A stretch of DNA of 64,000 nucleotides from Vicia villosa (GCF_029867415.1 NW_026705401.1:434001-498000), one strand, 5' to 3'; shown: positions 46,958 to 59,098, counted from the first letter of the stretch. Program-made: numbers and translations. The notes: generated by a model from the sequence alone, not told the origin.

Positions 46958-47362
46958 GCTGTAGCAACCTGCCCTAAAAGTTTAGAATTTTAGAGTCGCC
47001 ACCTATTCGCCCGGGAAGAATATATGGCGACTCTAAAATCTAAATTTTTTAGGGCAGGTTGCTACACTCGTCTTTACCAAGAATCCATAAGAATTCTCAA
47101 GGTATCAAATACTTTCATCAATCAAAAGAAAAAGAAATAAAGGATGGAACCACATTCAAAAGCTCCTTTCATCCATAATTTCAATCACTTAATATTGAGG
47201 ATTCGGATTTTCATCCTATTGACGCCCTAAGTCCATTGATATTAGAGAGAAATTAGGCCTCTAACTTGTGATTCAAAGAAAATAACAAAAGAAGGGAGTA
47301 GAATATGAGTTAGAACCAAGAACAAATCAAAAAAGGAAAAAAAAACACATTCTGTTCAGCAA

Positions 47363-48320
47363 GCAATCGATTGCTCCAGGAGTGAAATCGATTGCTCCTT
47401 CTTCAATTTTCAAAATCGGTGCAGTTTTTCAACTGTGCAATCGATTGCACACATAGAGCAATCGATTGCACTAAGCAATTTTTCAAAAAAAAAAACAGCA
47501 ATCAAAAGGAGTAAAACTGGTTTGAACATAAAACCAAACACCTTGTGATCTTGGATCAATTTGTGCACGAAAATGTATCAAGTAAGCAAGTAAAACCCAA
47601 CAATGTAGCACCAAAGGTGCATCAAACATAAACAACAATGAATCACATCTTGAATTATGGAAAGGATCTAGAATTTTACCACTTCTTTCACAAACTTTGA
47701 ATCTCCTTCAAGATCACAACACCAAAGCTTGAATTGATGATGAACAACAAGAGAGAATAGTGGAAGGATGAAGGTTTAGCTCAAAGTTAGTGAGGTTCAA
47801 GATGGTACTCACTAACTTTTTGAAAAAAGAAGAGAGCTTTGAGTGAGGGGTTTGGAAAGGATGAGAAGAGAAAGATCAAGAGTTTTTTGCTTTCAAAGCT
47901 TGAGAGATGAAGAGGGGAAAGCCTCTATTTATAGGATTTAGGCCTGGGATTATTGATGGTTTGGAGTTAGGATTGGAAAATAGATTTAGGTTTGGTAAAT
48001 GAATTTAGAGCCAAAATTATGATCCAATGGTCTTGATGTGATCACATGAGGGTTTATGATAAAATGATGTAGGAAATCAAATATAAGAACTAAGTCATGC
48101 TTCCGACACTTGCAAATGATGTCATCACCTTCGAATGCTGAAAATTGCCTTCATTTTTCCAATTTCGCACTGGTGCAATTGATTGCACTGCCTGAATTTA
48201 GTGAAAAAAAGTTGGTGCAATCGATTGCTCTGATGGTGCAATCGATTGCACAGAAAGCATAATGCAAATTTGGTGCACAACAAGTTGTTCAATCGATTGC
48301 TCTCTTGGTGCAATCGATTG
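47363..48320. repeat. GCAATCGATTGC palindrome clusters in the LTR
   Basis: Perfect copies start at 47363, 47437, 47458, 48217, 48238 and 48309. At 47435 and 48236 the palindrome extends to GTGCAATCGATTGCAC. Variants lie at about 47384 (AAATCGATTGC), 48173 (GTGCAATTGATTGCAC) and 48289. One cluster lies downstream and the other upstream of the TATA box. Confidence 0.93.
47926..47933 (-). promoter_or_regulatory. TATA box of the 1.63-kb LTR
   Basis: On the minus strand CCTATAAATAGAGGC, about 650 bp into the LTR. The same context (CCTATAAATAGAGG) is found at 58080, supporting a real promoter. Confidence 0.65.
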
Positions 48321-48591
48321 CTTGTTGAAGATAGTTGAAAAATGCCTCTTTTTAATGGATATTTTGACTTGGTACCTACAAAACACAAACATACAAAAGC
48401 ACAAGGTAATATTTTTGGTATTTTGGTTAGTAAAACATATACAAACTAAAAAACATTGGTGCTCGATGATTCCATTACAGATGAATAGAGCACAACACCA
48501 CAAGCAGAGTTTTAAGTTGAAACTCTTGATTGATGATTGATATGCGAATGATGTATGATCTTAAGGTCAAACATTGGGGTATGACACAAAT

Positions 48592-49930
48592 CTTCCTCAA
48601 ACTTTCCTGATTTGACTATCGATTCTAATGACGATAACTAAGAAGATCCAGAGGAAAACCTTAGGAAAAAAAATGATTCCTTCATTGTAGCCATATCTCA
48701 CCTTATTTGAAATGGAAGTCGGAAAAAGTCACAGATTAGCGCCATAGTGGTCAAAGATACTAGCTTCTACCTCGAATTAGTAATCCTTAGAACGATGAGC
48801 ATCTATTTTGAATATAAGATCCTTATCTATCATAACAATAGGCCACATCGGTCTAAAAAGCTCAATTTATGGTGCAAATTGACAATATTTAATGCAGATC
48901 AAGACAAACACGAAACTAGATCCCCTATGTACTAGGCAGAATAGACAGAGAAAGGAAATCTCATAGATCAGGTGGATCCATCGACCAATTATGAAGTAGT
49001 AGGATTGACCAAATCATCTCCTACCATTTGGCCACATGAATAGGTGCATGCGGTAAAAAAGGCATTCCCTAGAGAGAAAGTTAAGGATACCGCTAGACTA
49101 GTCAGAATACTATTTGAAATAAATTCCACATCTGAAGTAAGATACATTAAATGAGTATCTAGAATTGTAATAGTTAAGGAATTTCAGGGAAATGAAGTTG
49201 TATGGTTGTTGATCGTACTAACCTCGACCAACCATGTCCGACGCAACATAAACAAGCGAGTAACCACCTCGACCTAGCACAAATTGTTATCATTCATGGG
49301 CCTTTACCTCAGGCTCGGCCAAATACACATGTTCAAACCCTATAGCAAGGAAACAAGTTTCATGATTAGACAAACCATATACCCATACAATGGGACACCC
49401 TTTTGGTTGGAGAAAACATGTGTAACATGCCAATGGACGGTGAATAAGATCATTAGAGAAGAGATAAGAAAAATGCTAAGGGTAAACGCCCTTGACGGTG
49501 AATAAATATTTTACCTATAAGGAATGTTGTACATATAGATACTATTATAATCCTTGACAATATTGCATAAACTATGTTTATAAAACAAGACCTCGCTAGG
49601 TGGAACGCCCTTGAAGCGCAACTGATGCAACCCCTCTTAGGAACTAGCCACTCCAAGAGTGGTTCCGTGTAGACGTCCACCTCGAACCAAGAAAAAACTC
49701 GAGGGTAGGGACAGTAACCCCATCTTTGGTCGGGGACGGTTCCTAGTGACACTATAGACATGCACCAATTCTCATTGACTAAGAGAGATAACAAATAAGC
49801 TTACTAGTTACTTTGAATCAAGTTAATTAGGACCATCAACTATAGTGGATACACCGAATCTCACTAGAGAGATAAGCGACAACAAATTTCAAGGACCCTT
49901 CTAATTCCCAACAACTAATTTGCACAAATA
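48592..49930 (+). pseudogene. decayed Ty3/gypsy pol remnant (tentative)
   Basis: Plus-strand frames are short and stop-ridden. One stretch (49380-49500) reads NGTPFWLEKTCVTCQWTVNK and EEIRKMLRVN, which resembles a decayed PFGLKNAGATYQ..xNKIF RT motif. Text before it (KDTARLVRILFEI) has a pol-like look but no diagnostic motif. The call is weak. Confidence 0.3.
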
Positions 49931-51540
49931 CAACAACTAATCACATTATTAAACACTGCTGGACCAATCACCTAAACCAACAACTAATCACAATAAACAC
50001 TGTTGAACCAATCACCTAAAACAATAGCTAGCCAACTTAAAAGATCAAATGCTAAAACAGAAACAAAAACCAAAGCACCTGGATCACAACTGCAGATTGT
50101 AAGCACCACTCCAAAACACCACCGCAAATTTACGACTGTCTTATTAACACCAGTGTTTTTTAAGTGCCATTTCAAAAAAAAACACTGCAATAATAGGCCA
50201 TATAAATCTGTTAGTATTGAAACAAAGACATCTGATGTTATATAACAATAATAGGCCGACCTTTCTGGAACGTTCAAAGTTTCATAATAAAAGACAGAAA
50301 AGTTCAAAGCCAATCCCAATCAAATGGGATGTGTGGGAGCTAGCTCATCTTCTGCTGCAGTAGAAGCTCTCTGCAATATTTATCTATTATCATATTAACA
50401 TAAATTGGTAGAAAAGTACTTTGATAACTCAACATTCAGAAACCAACTTCACATTGGTGACACCCTCACGTGAAGTGGTGTATTATTGAGTATGATTTGG
50501 TAACAATTGAGAAATTGCATCATTCTAAATTTGAAATTGGCGGTAACCAGGACGAAAAGAAAATCGGAAAAAAGTCATGGATGTCAATCTTACTGTGCGC
50601 TACTGAAGTGTGGTTTCAATCACTTATTCATAAATTATTTAACCAACACAATACCATAATCACTTATTCATAAACTATTAAACCAACAAAATCAATAACT
50701 GATAGAACACCATAATTTGTGATATCCTAAGCAAAATACAACAATTTCATAACAGATTCCTGCAAGTTACCTTCTTCGGTGCAAGTTACCTTCTACTGGT
50801 GATGATCTTATATTCCTTGCAGTATCTAACGACAATAAGAAGAAAAAAAGATTCAAAAAACAAATAAAAATGTAATGATAAGAAATCAAACCATAAACCT
50901 TATCATTTTTTACTACTGCGAGAATCAACGAACAGATCTGTCATCGTTGCAACTTCACCATCTCACAACTTTCTTTTATCCTTCTTTGAGATTTGCAGAT
51001 GTCTAATGTACAAATATTGCTTTCAGAAATTTACATTATTCAAAAATTCTTTGAGAGAGAGAGACATGAAGATAAAGGGTAGTAAAGGGTTGTGATGCAC
51101 TTATAGAAATTTGCATAAGGGGTAAAGCTGACATTTTCAAAAACTTGCTGAAAAATATGAACACCAAGAAGGAAAGAACAGTCATGGCGTCGCATATGAA
51201 AATTTAAAACAGAAGAACTCGGGAGGGATGAAGAAGATGTTGCCTTACGGTTGGGACAGCTGAATCGGCGGTGGTATTCTACTCTGAAGGGAATGCGAAG
51301 GTTACCGGATCTGATGCGATGACGAGAGAGCTGGGTTGATATTGTTTTGAATGGGTAGAAGATGGATGAGCTGTGTTTTTTAGACGAGAGAGATAGGGTT
51401 TCGGGAGAGAGAAGAGGAAGAAAGAGAAAAGTAAGAGAAAAGAGGGAAAATGGGTCTTTTGAAATGAGATGGATGGAAAAGGGAAAAGTGGGAAATATGT
51501 GTGCCACTTGGAGGAATGGTTAAATGTGATTGGTGGGAAT
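49931..51540. other. no convincing gene; pyrimidine-rich leader-like block on the minus strand
   Basis: A partial direct repeat at 49930-50030 (AACTAATCACA..AAACACTG.TG.ACCAATCACCTAAA). On the minus strand 51480-51200 is very pyrimidine-rich (CTCTCTCGTCTAAAAAACAC and similar), like a 5' UTR, and heads a 155-codon frame (51507-51040) with no recognisable domain. It could be an LTR leader or a captured host-gene 5' end. Confidence 0.35.
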
Positions 51541-52030
51541 AAAATTTTGATTTAGCAAATTACAAGAAGGGGCTTTCTTAAGAGCAATTAATTCTTTCAT
51601 TAAGGGTAATTTGGGGTGTTTGGTGGCATGTCTTATTCTTAGTTAGGTAGTTGATATATTTATTTTTGAATTATCTAATTACAACTAAACGTATGTGGTT
51701 GGATGGCAATGCAGCGCTATTGATAAGCTCCAGGTCTTGCGTTTGAACCCAGGCTGGAACAAAGTTTTTTTATGAATTATTTGTCAACAGATCCAACGCA
51801 ACATACCCAGGGAAGCATACGATGCACCTTCGCGCCATTACCATTGGATCTCCACCAATCCAAATCCAACGCATCCAGGCATGCTCCCCACCATGTACCC
51901 TCAGAAGCGCATTACATAGGATCTGAAGCTAAGTTTTCTAATTTGTTTTTTTATTATTTATTTTAATTACATGAATCTTTTATCTTTTATTCTTTTTTCT
52001 TTTTCCACTAATTTCTTTTTTTTAATAAAT

Positions 52031-52066
<36 letters not shown>

Positions 52067-53600
52067 ATACTTATAATTATTTTTTATCGAAAACTCGATT
52101 TTTCCCCAATTTTATCAATAATTGATTTTAGACAATAAAAATTATTATTTTTGTATATACTTTTAATCAATTAATTTTTTAGGTTTGTTAACCTCGATTC
52201 AATTATAAACCCTAATAGCCTTAGGTTTACTGGTAGGTGTTGCCCATTAACTCTGGTTAACTTGCTCCCCATTTGGGGTTTTGCCTGTTCATTTGTTTGC
52301 CTAAATTATTATTATTTTATCTGCCACGTTATAATTGTTGAGGTCTTTAATGCACTAACATTCTTCTTCTTTGTGCCCAATTTTCAGGGTTAATCAAATA
52401 TCCTTCAGCCACGCGCCTACCAGATAAAAAAGCTAAGCTTCTAATTTCTTTTGTTTAAACATCATTTTATATTTATTTTGATTAAAATAGGGTTTATGTC
52501 AATAGTCCATGAATCTGTAATACACTAACCCCTATTATTTTCCTCTTAATTTTTAGAGCTGATCAAGGGTTCGAGGAAGATCAAGGCTCAAGATAATTAA
52601 ACTAATTATTCATCCCTCTTATTTTCTTCTTTTATTCCCCTTCCCCGCAGGTGTTTATTGTAATAGCGTAGGACTTTTATTTTTCTGCCTTTAATTTCTG
52701 CAATTTTAAACTGCGTGGTTAGTAATCTTAGGGAGTGCAAACCATGAATTGAACATAGATCACTAATTTACAAGATAAATATCATCGAAGTTAACCACGT
52801 GATTGTGCACCCACACACCTTTAGGGTAATACCTCTTGTTGCCTTTGTTGCCTGTTGCCTTATGATGTTGTTGCCTCTAATTATACTAAATAATAGTCAA
52901 GTCCCTCGATTCCGAGGATACCTAAAGCAAATGTTGCCCTCAGTTCATTCATCATCAATTTTGTCACTCGATGTTGCCTCGGTAAATGATGATTTGTCCC
53001 CATTACTAAGGTATCCTCGCATGTTGCCTTAAATGACTATTATATCCTTCCCTTAGACTACCTGCCCTCTTTATGGCAAGGGACAGTCTTGTGGCGAATG
53101 ATAATTTCTCGATAACCCTTAACATCCAATTGAAAGACTTCCTGCCCTCTCATGGTATGGATAGACCCTTTCACTCTAAAAAGCTAAAAGAACGAATTTC
53201 AAAACTTAGGGTAGTTGCTACTAATTGCTTGCTCTAAATTCAAAATCCTTTTCCCACTCTTTTCAAAATCAAATTCAAAAAGACTACGCTTATTTACAAG
53301 CTAAAGTTCTTCTTCGAAATCTTTTCTTATTCACACACGACACTTTAAACATTTTAAACAATTCAAAAGTGAGCTAAGCAATTAAGAGCCCATGGATAAC
53401 CATGGATACAAAGGGTGCCTTAAACCTTCCCTTTGTATAACCTACCCCCCGAACTCAAAATCTTTCAAAGGTCTTTCCTGTTCTTTTAGCCTTTCCTAAT
53501 TGGATAAAATAAAAGTAGGTGGCGACTCTTGCTATCCGCAACATTTTCTTTTAAAGTCAGTTCACCGTATTACAACACGACATCAACGTCATTCACTATG
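51541..53600 (+). mobile_element. Ogre-like LTR remnant, start not found
   Basis: The right part has features of Ogre LTR ends: CCTTAAACCTTCCCTTTGTATAACC at about 53420, then AAATAAAAGTAGGTGGCGACTCTTGC at about 53507. Similar text lies at 61250-61330 (CTTCCCTTCGTATAACCAAC). A B-box-like GTTTGAACCCA lies at about 51740 without a good A box. An (AT)n run lies at 52034-52062. The block 52840-53030 repeats the word ATGTTGCC several times. No coding region supported. Confidence 0.45.
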
Positions 53601-54973
53601 GCATCGTCCCAAAAAATCTTGCCCGGATCAAGTTGCAAGCAGAGGGAAAAGATATCCAAGCAAAGCACTTCCACTTGATAGGACGTTCGATAAAAGGCCC
53701 CATACACTATCTTAAGATTTTTTTGGAGTGACCATCAACATCCTTCCTTATCCCAGTCACATGTTCTTCATAGGCCTCCTGACCCTTAGCCTAAGATTCC
53801 TTCTCCTATAGAAGGGATCCCAAGGCCTCATCAGCACACGACTTCATCTCCATCATAGTAGTGTGTACTTACTTTCAATAATTATTCTCCGTCTCCAGAG
53901 ATGACTAAAACTCAGTAATCCTAGTAGCAAAAGAAGAAGGAGACTCGTGGACTTGCGCCTCCTATTGAAGAGACTCCGCGTAACTAGCCTTCTCTTAAAG
54001 GGTTTCCACTTCCTCCTGAAGTATAGAAATTTATTTTTCAACAAATTTTCACTTCCCTTTCCATGTAGCCATTTATTTGGAAGGATTGTCATGGCCAAGA
54101 CATCTACTGGCCAGCAACAGCTAGGGAGAATCGAAAAGAAGTTAGGTAAGTGTAAAAAGTGGCTCCAGCGAAAAGCTTCATCTTCTCCGTTTCAAGAATA
54201 TACTAAAATTACAAAATATCCTCTAGAGGATTATGCATAATTTGGGATTACATAATAGTAGGCATCTTGAGATGAAAGGTGGTTAACCGGGAAGCGAAAC
54301 CCCAACATTTAGGTTTATTTAGTGGAATCTTCTTCCCAGGGAGGACTTTGATCCTAGTCTCGGTCCCTTTTGTATTAGTAGGTGGGGACCAGGCCCAATC
54401 CTAAACAATCACAACAACATCCCCAAAAGAAATCTAGTCAGGGCTAGGGGGTACCCTAACAGTAACATGTATGCAAGGACTAATGAAAGGAGGAGTGATA
54501 TCCCTAAATGAAGAAGCGACATTGACTCTTTGAGCCTCCCGCTCTTTATAAATAACACAGACCTTCCTTACAGAATCCATTTTATCTACAAATATCAAAC
54601 ACCCATGTAAAAAACAACAAGATGACTCCACCCTCGCCAAAAATATCTTTCCTCTCCAAACTACTATTCATTCCCAAGATAGTGCTATTATCAATTGGTC
54701 GCTTCCTTCGTAGAGAAGAATTCCCCTCATTTGGTCCAACTCCCTCATTGTAGTCGAGGATCCAGTATGAAGTCTCCATTTCTTTCTTCATTATAACCTC
54801 TTCAAGAGTGAGAGAGTCCATATGAACGACGTGTGTGTAAGGTTCACTATTAAAATGGATCTAATCCCATTATTTTTGAAACCTAACCGAGCAAGGGTGA
54901 GAAGACCCAGTAGGAACATGATATAGCATGGAGCAGACTTCCTGAGTAAGAGGGTTCAACAACATAAAGTAGT
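53601..54973 (-). pseudogene. decayed coiled-coil retroelement ORF remnant (tentative)
   Basis: Minus-strand text in one frame from about 54070 is heptad-like and interrupted by stops (ISILQEEVETL, KASYAESLQ, ATRITEF, METENNY-like, MKSCADEALGSLL). Frames at 54821-54434 show charged text without a known domain. It resembles the coiled-coil tails of gag/ORF1 proteins in style only. No family can be fixed. Confidence 0.3.
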
Positions 54974-56495
54974 TGTACCCCAATTTTTGACCTTAAGATC
55001 CCACCTCATTTGCATTGAGCCTTAAAAGAGTGTAATCATCATTGTCATCATTCATAATCATTCATGTATCATTTTCTAACCAAAAAATATACAAAAAGAT
55101 TGTGTTTTCTTGTTACTTGTCTCATAAGATAAGTGTTTGATCAAGGAGCTCAGGAAAATCAGGATTTTGAAGCTGACAAGGTGACTCAAGTTTTCTCATA
55201 TGCTCAAGTGATTTCTCTCATCAATACCCAAACCCAAGTGTGGTTCAAATCAAGATCAATAACTTTCAAATTCATTTGATACATAATTAGGGTTTTTGAT
55301 CTAATTCTCTGGAAAGTTGAGTTTTGATAAAGGCAAGGTCTTATGGCTCAAAACATGACTCAAGGATCTCAAATGCCTCATAAAAATCCATTCATATCAT
55401 TCATTTGGCTAGAAGATCTTTATTCAATTGATACTTGGAAGAATGCAATTCAATTGGAAAAAGTCAATTGTCCAAGACCAACTTTGAGTTTTGAGAAATT
55501 TGGTCAACCATAGACTTTTGAAGATCAAAATCATGAATATGATATTATTGAAGTCATTTGATCAAGATTAATCACGAAAATCAACAAAATATTCAAAAGT
55601 CAAAGTTAGGGTTTTGACTTTTTTCCCATGAAGAAATTACATGTTTAATGCTCAACTTTGAAAGCTCGTAACTTCTTCAATAAGCAACCATTTTTTGTGC
55701 TCCAAAGGCTGAATGAAAGAGAAAATTATGATCTACAACTTTTTAATTTTCAATGAACCCCCAAAAAGTGAAAGAATTTTTAAGTTATATAGCCATAAAG
55801 TTGTTAACTTTTTCAAACACTTAGAAAAAATTCACAAAAAAACAGATTTGACCCTAAAAAGTAACAACTTTGAAGCCACTTTCCATCAAGATCCCTTGAG
55901 AATTTGAGAAAACTCCAAAAACAAAAGTTGTAGAGTATGTATAGGACTTTCCAAAAAGTACAGGAAATCCTCCATAGTATTCTTGAGCAAGGAGAATTAA
56001 AGAGATGAAGTTAGGCATCCATGCTTGAATTATAGGTCCACTTTTATGAAGAACCAAGTTGCAAACTCATTCAAATCTACAAGATCTTTGTGTTACAGAT
56101 CCAATTACTTTTAAATATCCCTCTAAGCAAAATATTACACAAACGTTTGAGCCATTGTCCAAGTGTTTTGGCCATTAACAATTGAATCATCCCATTTCAA
56201 GACTAAAGACTCCATTTCCATTTTAGAAAATGAGCTTTAATCACCAAAACTTTGTCTTGAGCCTCTACAATGTTTGTTCTGCATACAAAGGCATCTCAAA
56301 CCCAATAAGCAACACGCTAATGTGCAGAAGAGCCTCCCTAAGTTCTATTTAAAGCATGGCAAAGGACATTGAAACCATAACTTTCACATTTCTTCACAAA
56401 GAAGCAAAATAACACCATTTGAATTTGGTACAACTATTTAGTCTGATTTCCCCCTCCCCATAAACCACAAATCTTACCTATAAATAGGAGGCCCT
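54974..56495 (+). mobile_element. Ogre-type LTR, left part, cut by the next LTR
   Basis: It starts TGTACCCCAATTTTTGACCTTAAGAT, matching the start of the LTR at 56496 (TGTCATACCCCAATTTTTGACCTAAGAT) with a small deletion. It runs in parallel with that LTR (GTCATTTGATCAAGA, GACTTTTGAAG, AGGGTTTTGACTTTT blocks) and reaches the TATA box at 56479. At 56496 the second LTR begins. The remainder would lie after the inner element, beyond the window. Confidence 0.75.
56479..56486 (+). promoter_or_regulatory. TATA box of the truncated Ogre-type LTR
   Basis: TATAAATA in the context ACCTATAAATAGGAGGCCC, just 10 bp before the inner insertion. Confidence 0.65.
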
Positions 56496-58079
56496 TGTCA
56501 TACCCCAATTTTTGACCTAAGATACCACCTCATATCATTGCATATACATCATTTGCATCTCTAACAAATTGCATAGCTTGTGTTTGCTACTTGTGACTCA
56601 GCAGGATTTAATCAAGAAATCACTCATCAGTACAAGTAACAATCAATTAGGGTTTTGTTCTCCCTTCATCTCAAATGAACCATCTTCATCAACAATCAAC
56701 ATTTGGTCCTCAGAGATTCATTTCAACAAGCTCAAAGGCTCTGAATCAACCAGATTAGGGTTTTGACTGAAGCTAGCATACTCCTGACTTTTGCTCAGGA
56801 TTTGACCTAATAACTTGGGACATGACATCAAGACCCCAAGTACATCATTTTGACCTAATCCATTGGCTCAAGACATCTCCTACACAAGGATTGATCAACA
56901 GTGAAATTTCAAATCATCAGATTAGGGTTTTGAACTATTAGGGGCTGAAATCAGGGATCACATTTGGGAAACCCTAAAAATCCCCAGGAAGTCAATCAAA
57001 GGTTTCAATCATCTTCAAATAATCCCTATGACAACATCCAATTGAAATTACATCTCAATTCAAGATCCACAGTCATCAATTTCATCAGGTCGACAATTAG
57101 GGTTTTTGACCTAATTCATCTGAACAACTGACTTTTTAATCAGGACATGGTGCCACAACTCAAACCATGGCTCAATATCCTCTAATGCTTCAATGTGATC
57201 CATTCATACCATTCATTTGGTAAGGATAGCCTGTTTCATTTGAAATCTCCAGAAACGCGATTCGTTTGAAAAAAGTCAACTGTATAAGATCACCATTGAC
57301 TTTTGGGGAATTTTGGTCAACCATGACTTTTGAAGTTTTGAATCATCAATATATGATATATGAAGTCATTTGATCAAGAAAAATCAAGAAAATCAATCAA
57401 GAATCAAAAAGTCAAAAGTTTGACTTTTCATACTTAGAAAAATTTCTAAGTGTTTTTCATGGTTTTTTCCAAACTTTGGAAGGGAATTTCTCAAAATTTC
57501 ACCTACAAACTGAAAAAAACTTCCAACATGAAAGTTGTAGATTTTGATCCAATAAACAACTTTGACACATATAAATTTTTTCCATAAGATCAACCATTTA
57601 AGAGATATGGAGCTTCAAAGTTGGCATCTTTGGAAAATTTCACTTGAAACTTCATTTTTCTCAAAGTTCATGGATCTTTTTCACCCATTTCCTTAAGGGT
57701 CTTGAAGAAACTTTCAACTAGGGTTTTGAAGTATGTAACATGAGCTTTCCAAAATGTCCAAGAGCATGAAAAAATATGGAGTGTAGCCATGGTTTTGAAT
57801 TTTGACATTAGTGAACTTTTCACTTGAAATTACATGCCATTTTCACCAAGTTATGAACCAATTTGCCAAATGATCCAAATAATGATGCATAGATGCAATA
57901 ATTGGTAGATATTTTCTGATTTGAGATCAGAATGGAAGAGGATAAGAAGCTTGAGAAATAACCATGGTTAAGTCACTTTTAACCATTTGCATTTAATGTG
58001 AAAGATTCCATTTTATCTCTTAAGCCAAATCATCAATCTTGATCAACTTGCAAGAGCTTTGTATTCAGAAACTTTGGCC

Positions 58080-58087
58080 TATAAATA
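58080..58087 (+). promoter_or_regulatory. TATA box of the plus-strand Ogre LTR
   Basis: TATAAATA in the context GGCCTATAAATAGAGGTCC, about 1.58 kb into the LTR. Transcription would start some 30 bp later, making the rest of the LTR R/U5. Confidence 0.7.
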
Positions 58088-59043
58088 GAGGTCCTTACCT
58101 CATTCAAAATCACACCAAAACCTCATAAACATAGGTTTTCTCTTCCTTTCTTAGAATACAAGTTTCATGGTTTTCAAAAGAGGTAAAATTCTCAACCTCT
58201 AAACCTTTGAAGTTCTAAGCAAAGTGATGCTTCTAACACTTCCCAAATACCATATGGAAGTTGTTTGAACCTTTGAAACTTTCCAAAAACACCTCAAACT
58301 CAGAATCATCATCTCACCTCCAAATATGCATAACACTAGCCTTATCATGCCAAAATGAAATCCAGGCCAATTCTGTCCAAGTTAATCATCCAAACACATT
58401 CCATATACCATATATGAACTATTCCAACCATCATACATGATCTGAAACACCAAAATCACTAAGCTTGATCCTCACTTGAACCATACTGCAGATCGAGTAC
58501 CATGGATTGATCAAGAGGTTTTCAAATTGTTCCAGGCATTCAAACATGTTCCATAAGGTCCACTGAAGGTGTTCAGATCAAGAAACAACATCTGGAATCC
58601 CTCATTTGCAGAATTCGATTTCCAGTTTTGCCATTTTTAAGGTAAGCTCTCTTGAACTTCAAACTCATACATACACGCATCATAAATGAAATATTGCTTT
58701 GCCATCTTGTTTCTGCATATGCATGGATCATTAACCCTCAATCAATTGCCAATTATCTTGCACAAACACGATTTCAGATTGAATCATAGAATTAGGGTTC
58801 TTCGTGTTCATCAGAAAATTAATGATCTTAGAGTGGAAATAAATGAAATTAAAGGTCACCATCATGTTCCTTGTGAAAAACCGAGTGAAATAGACCCTTT
58901 GATCGATCAAAACAACACAGATTTGAAGAAGTTCAAAATTCAGTTAGGGTTGTGTTCTTGGCGCGTTTTTTCCGTTCAAAGAATTCAAATATTTGTTTTA
59001 AAATATAATGCATTGGAAGCGTATGAATAACAAGCTGCACGCG

Positions 59044-59098
59044 CAGCTCGCTTGGTTCATGTTTTGAGTAGTAAACACAAGGGCGTGGGTTCAAGCCC
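59044..59098 (+). other. tRNA-like A-box/B-box module in the Ogre LTR
   Basis: CAGCTCGCTTGG at 59044 (A-box-like) and GGTTCAAGCCC at 59088 (B-box match) start exactly 44 bases apart, the canonical tRNA spacing. CTC at 59047-59049 can pair with GAG at 59066-59068 as a D stem, and GGG/CCC around TTCAAGC as a T stem. An acceptor stem is not evident. The position is equivalent to the minus-strand modules at 33175-33227 and 33317/37258. Confidence 0.6.

Larger units (their letters stand above)
19768..48586 (-). mobile_element. Ogre/Tat-type Ty3/gypsy element with nested insertions
   Basis: Both ends are flanked by CAAAT (19763-19767 and 48587-48591). On the minus strand the order is 5' LTR (48586-46960), PBS (46957-46940), ORF1, gag, protease, a nested block (about 41784-28.8 kb), RT, RNase H, extra RNase H, integrase, a 3' non-coding region with a tandem repeat, PPT and 3' LTR (23748-19768). 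ORF1 upstream of gag, a second RNase H before integrase, and tRNA-Arg PBS type are Ogre/Tat traits. The two LTRs are not alike in length or sequence (1.63 against 3.98 kb), so either the element is chimeric or two elements are joined and the duplication is chance. Confidence 0.65.
46960..48586 (-). mobile_element. 5' LTR (1.63 kb) of the Ogre/Tat element
   Basis: On the minus strand it starts TGTCATACCCCAATGTTTGACC and ends GGGCAGGTTGCTACA. Near its end, GGGCAGGTTGCTACA is preceded by an imperfect inverted repeat (GCGACTCTAAAAT against ATTTTAGAGTCGC, 46986-47045) that could fold as a hairpin in the RNA. Two clusters of GCAATCGATTGC palindromes are present. The right flank is CAAAT. It does not resemble the 3' LTR at 19768-23748. 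Confidence 0.85.

Noticed and set aside
48592..49500. Host gene with several exons
   Set aside because: Frames are short, stop-ridden and the only recognisable text resembles a decayed RT motif.
51040..51507. 155-codon minus-strand protein
   Set aside because: Low-complexity Ser/Leu/Phe start from a pyrimidine-rich tract and no recognisable domain; described as an unassigned block.
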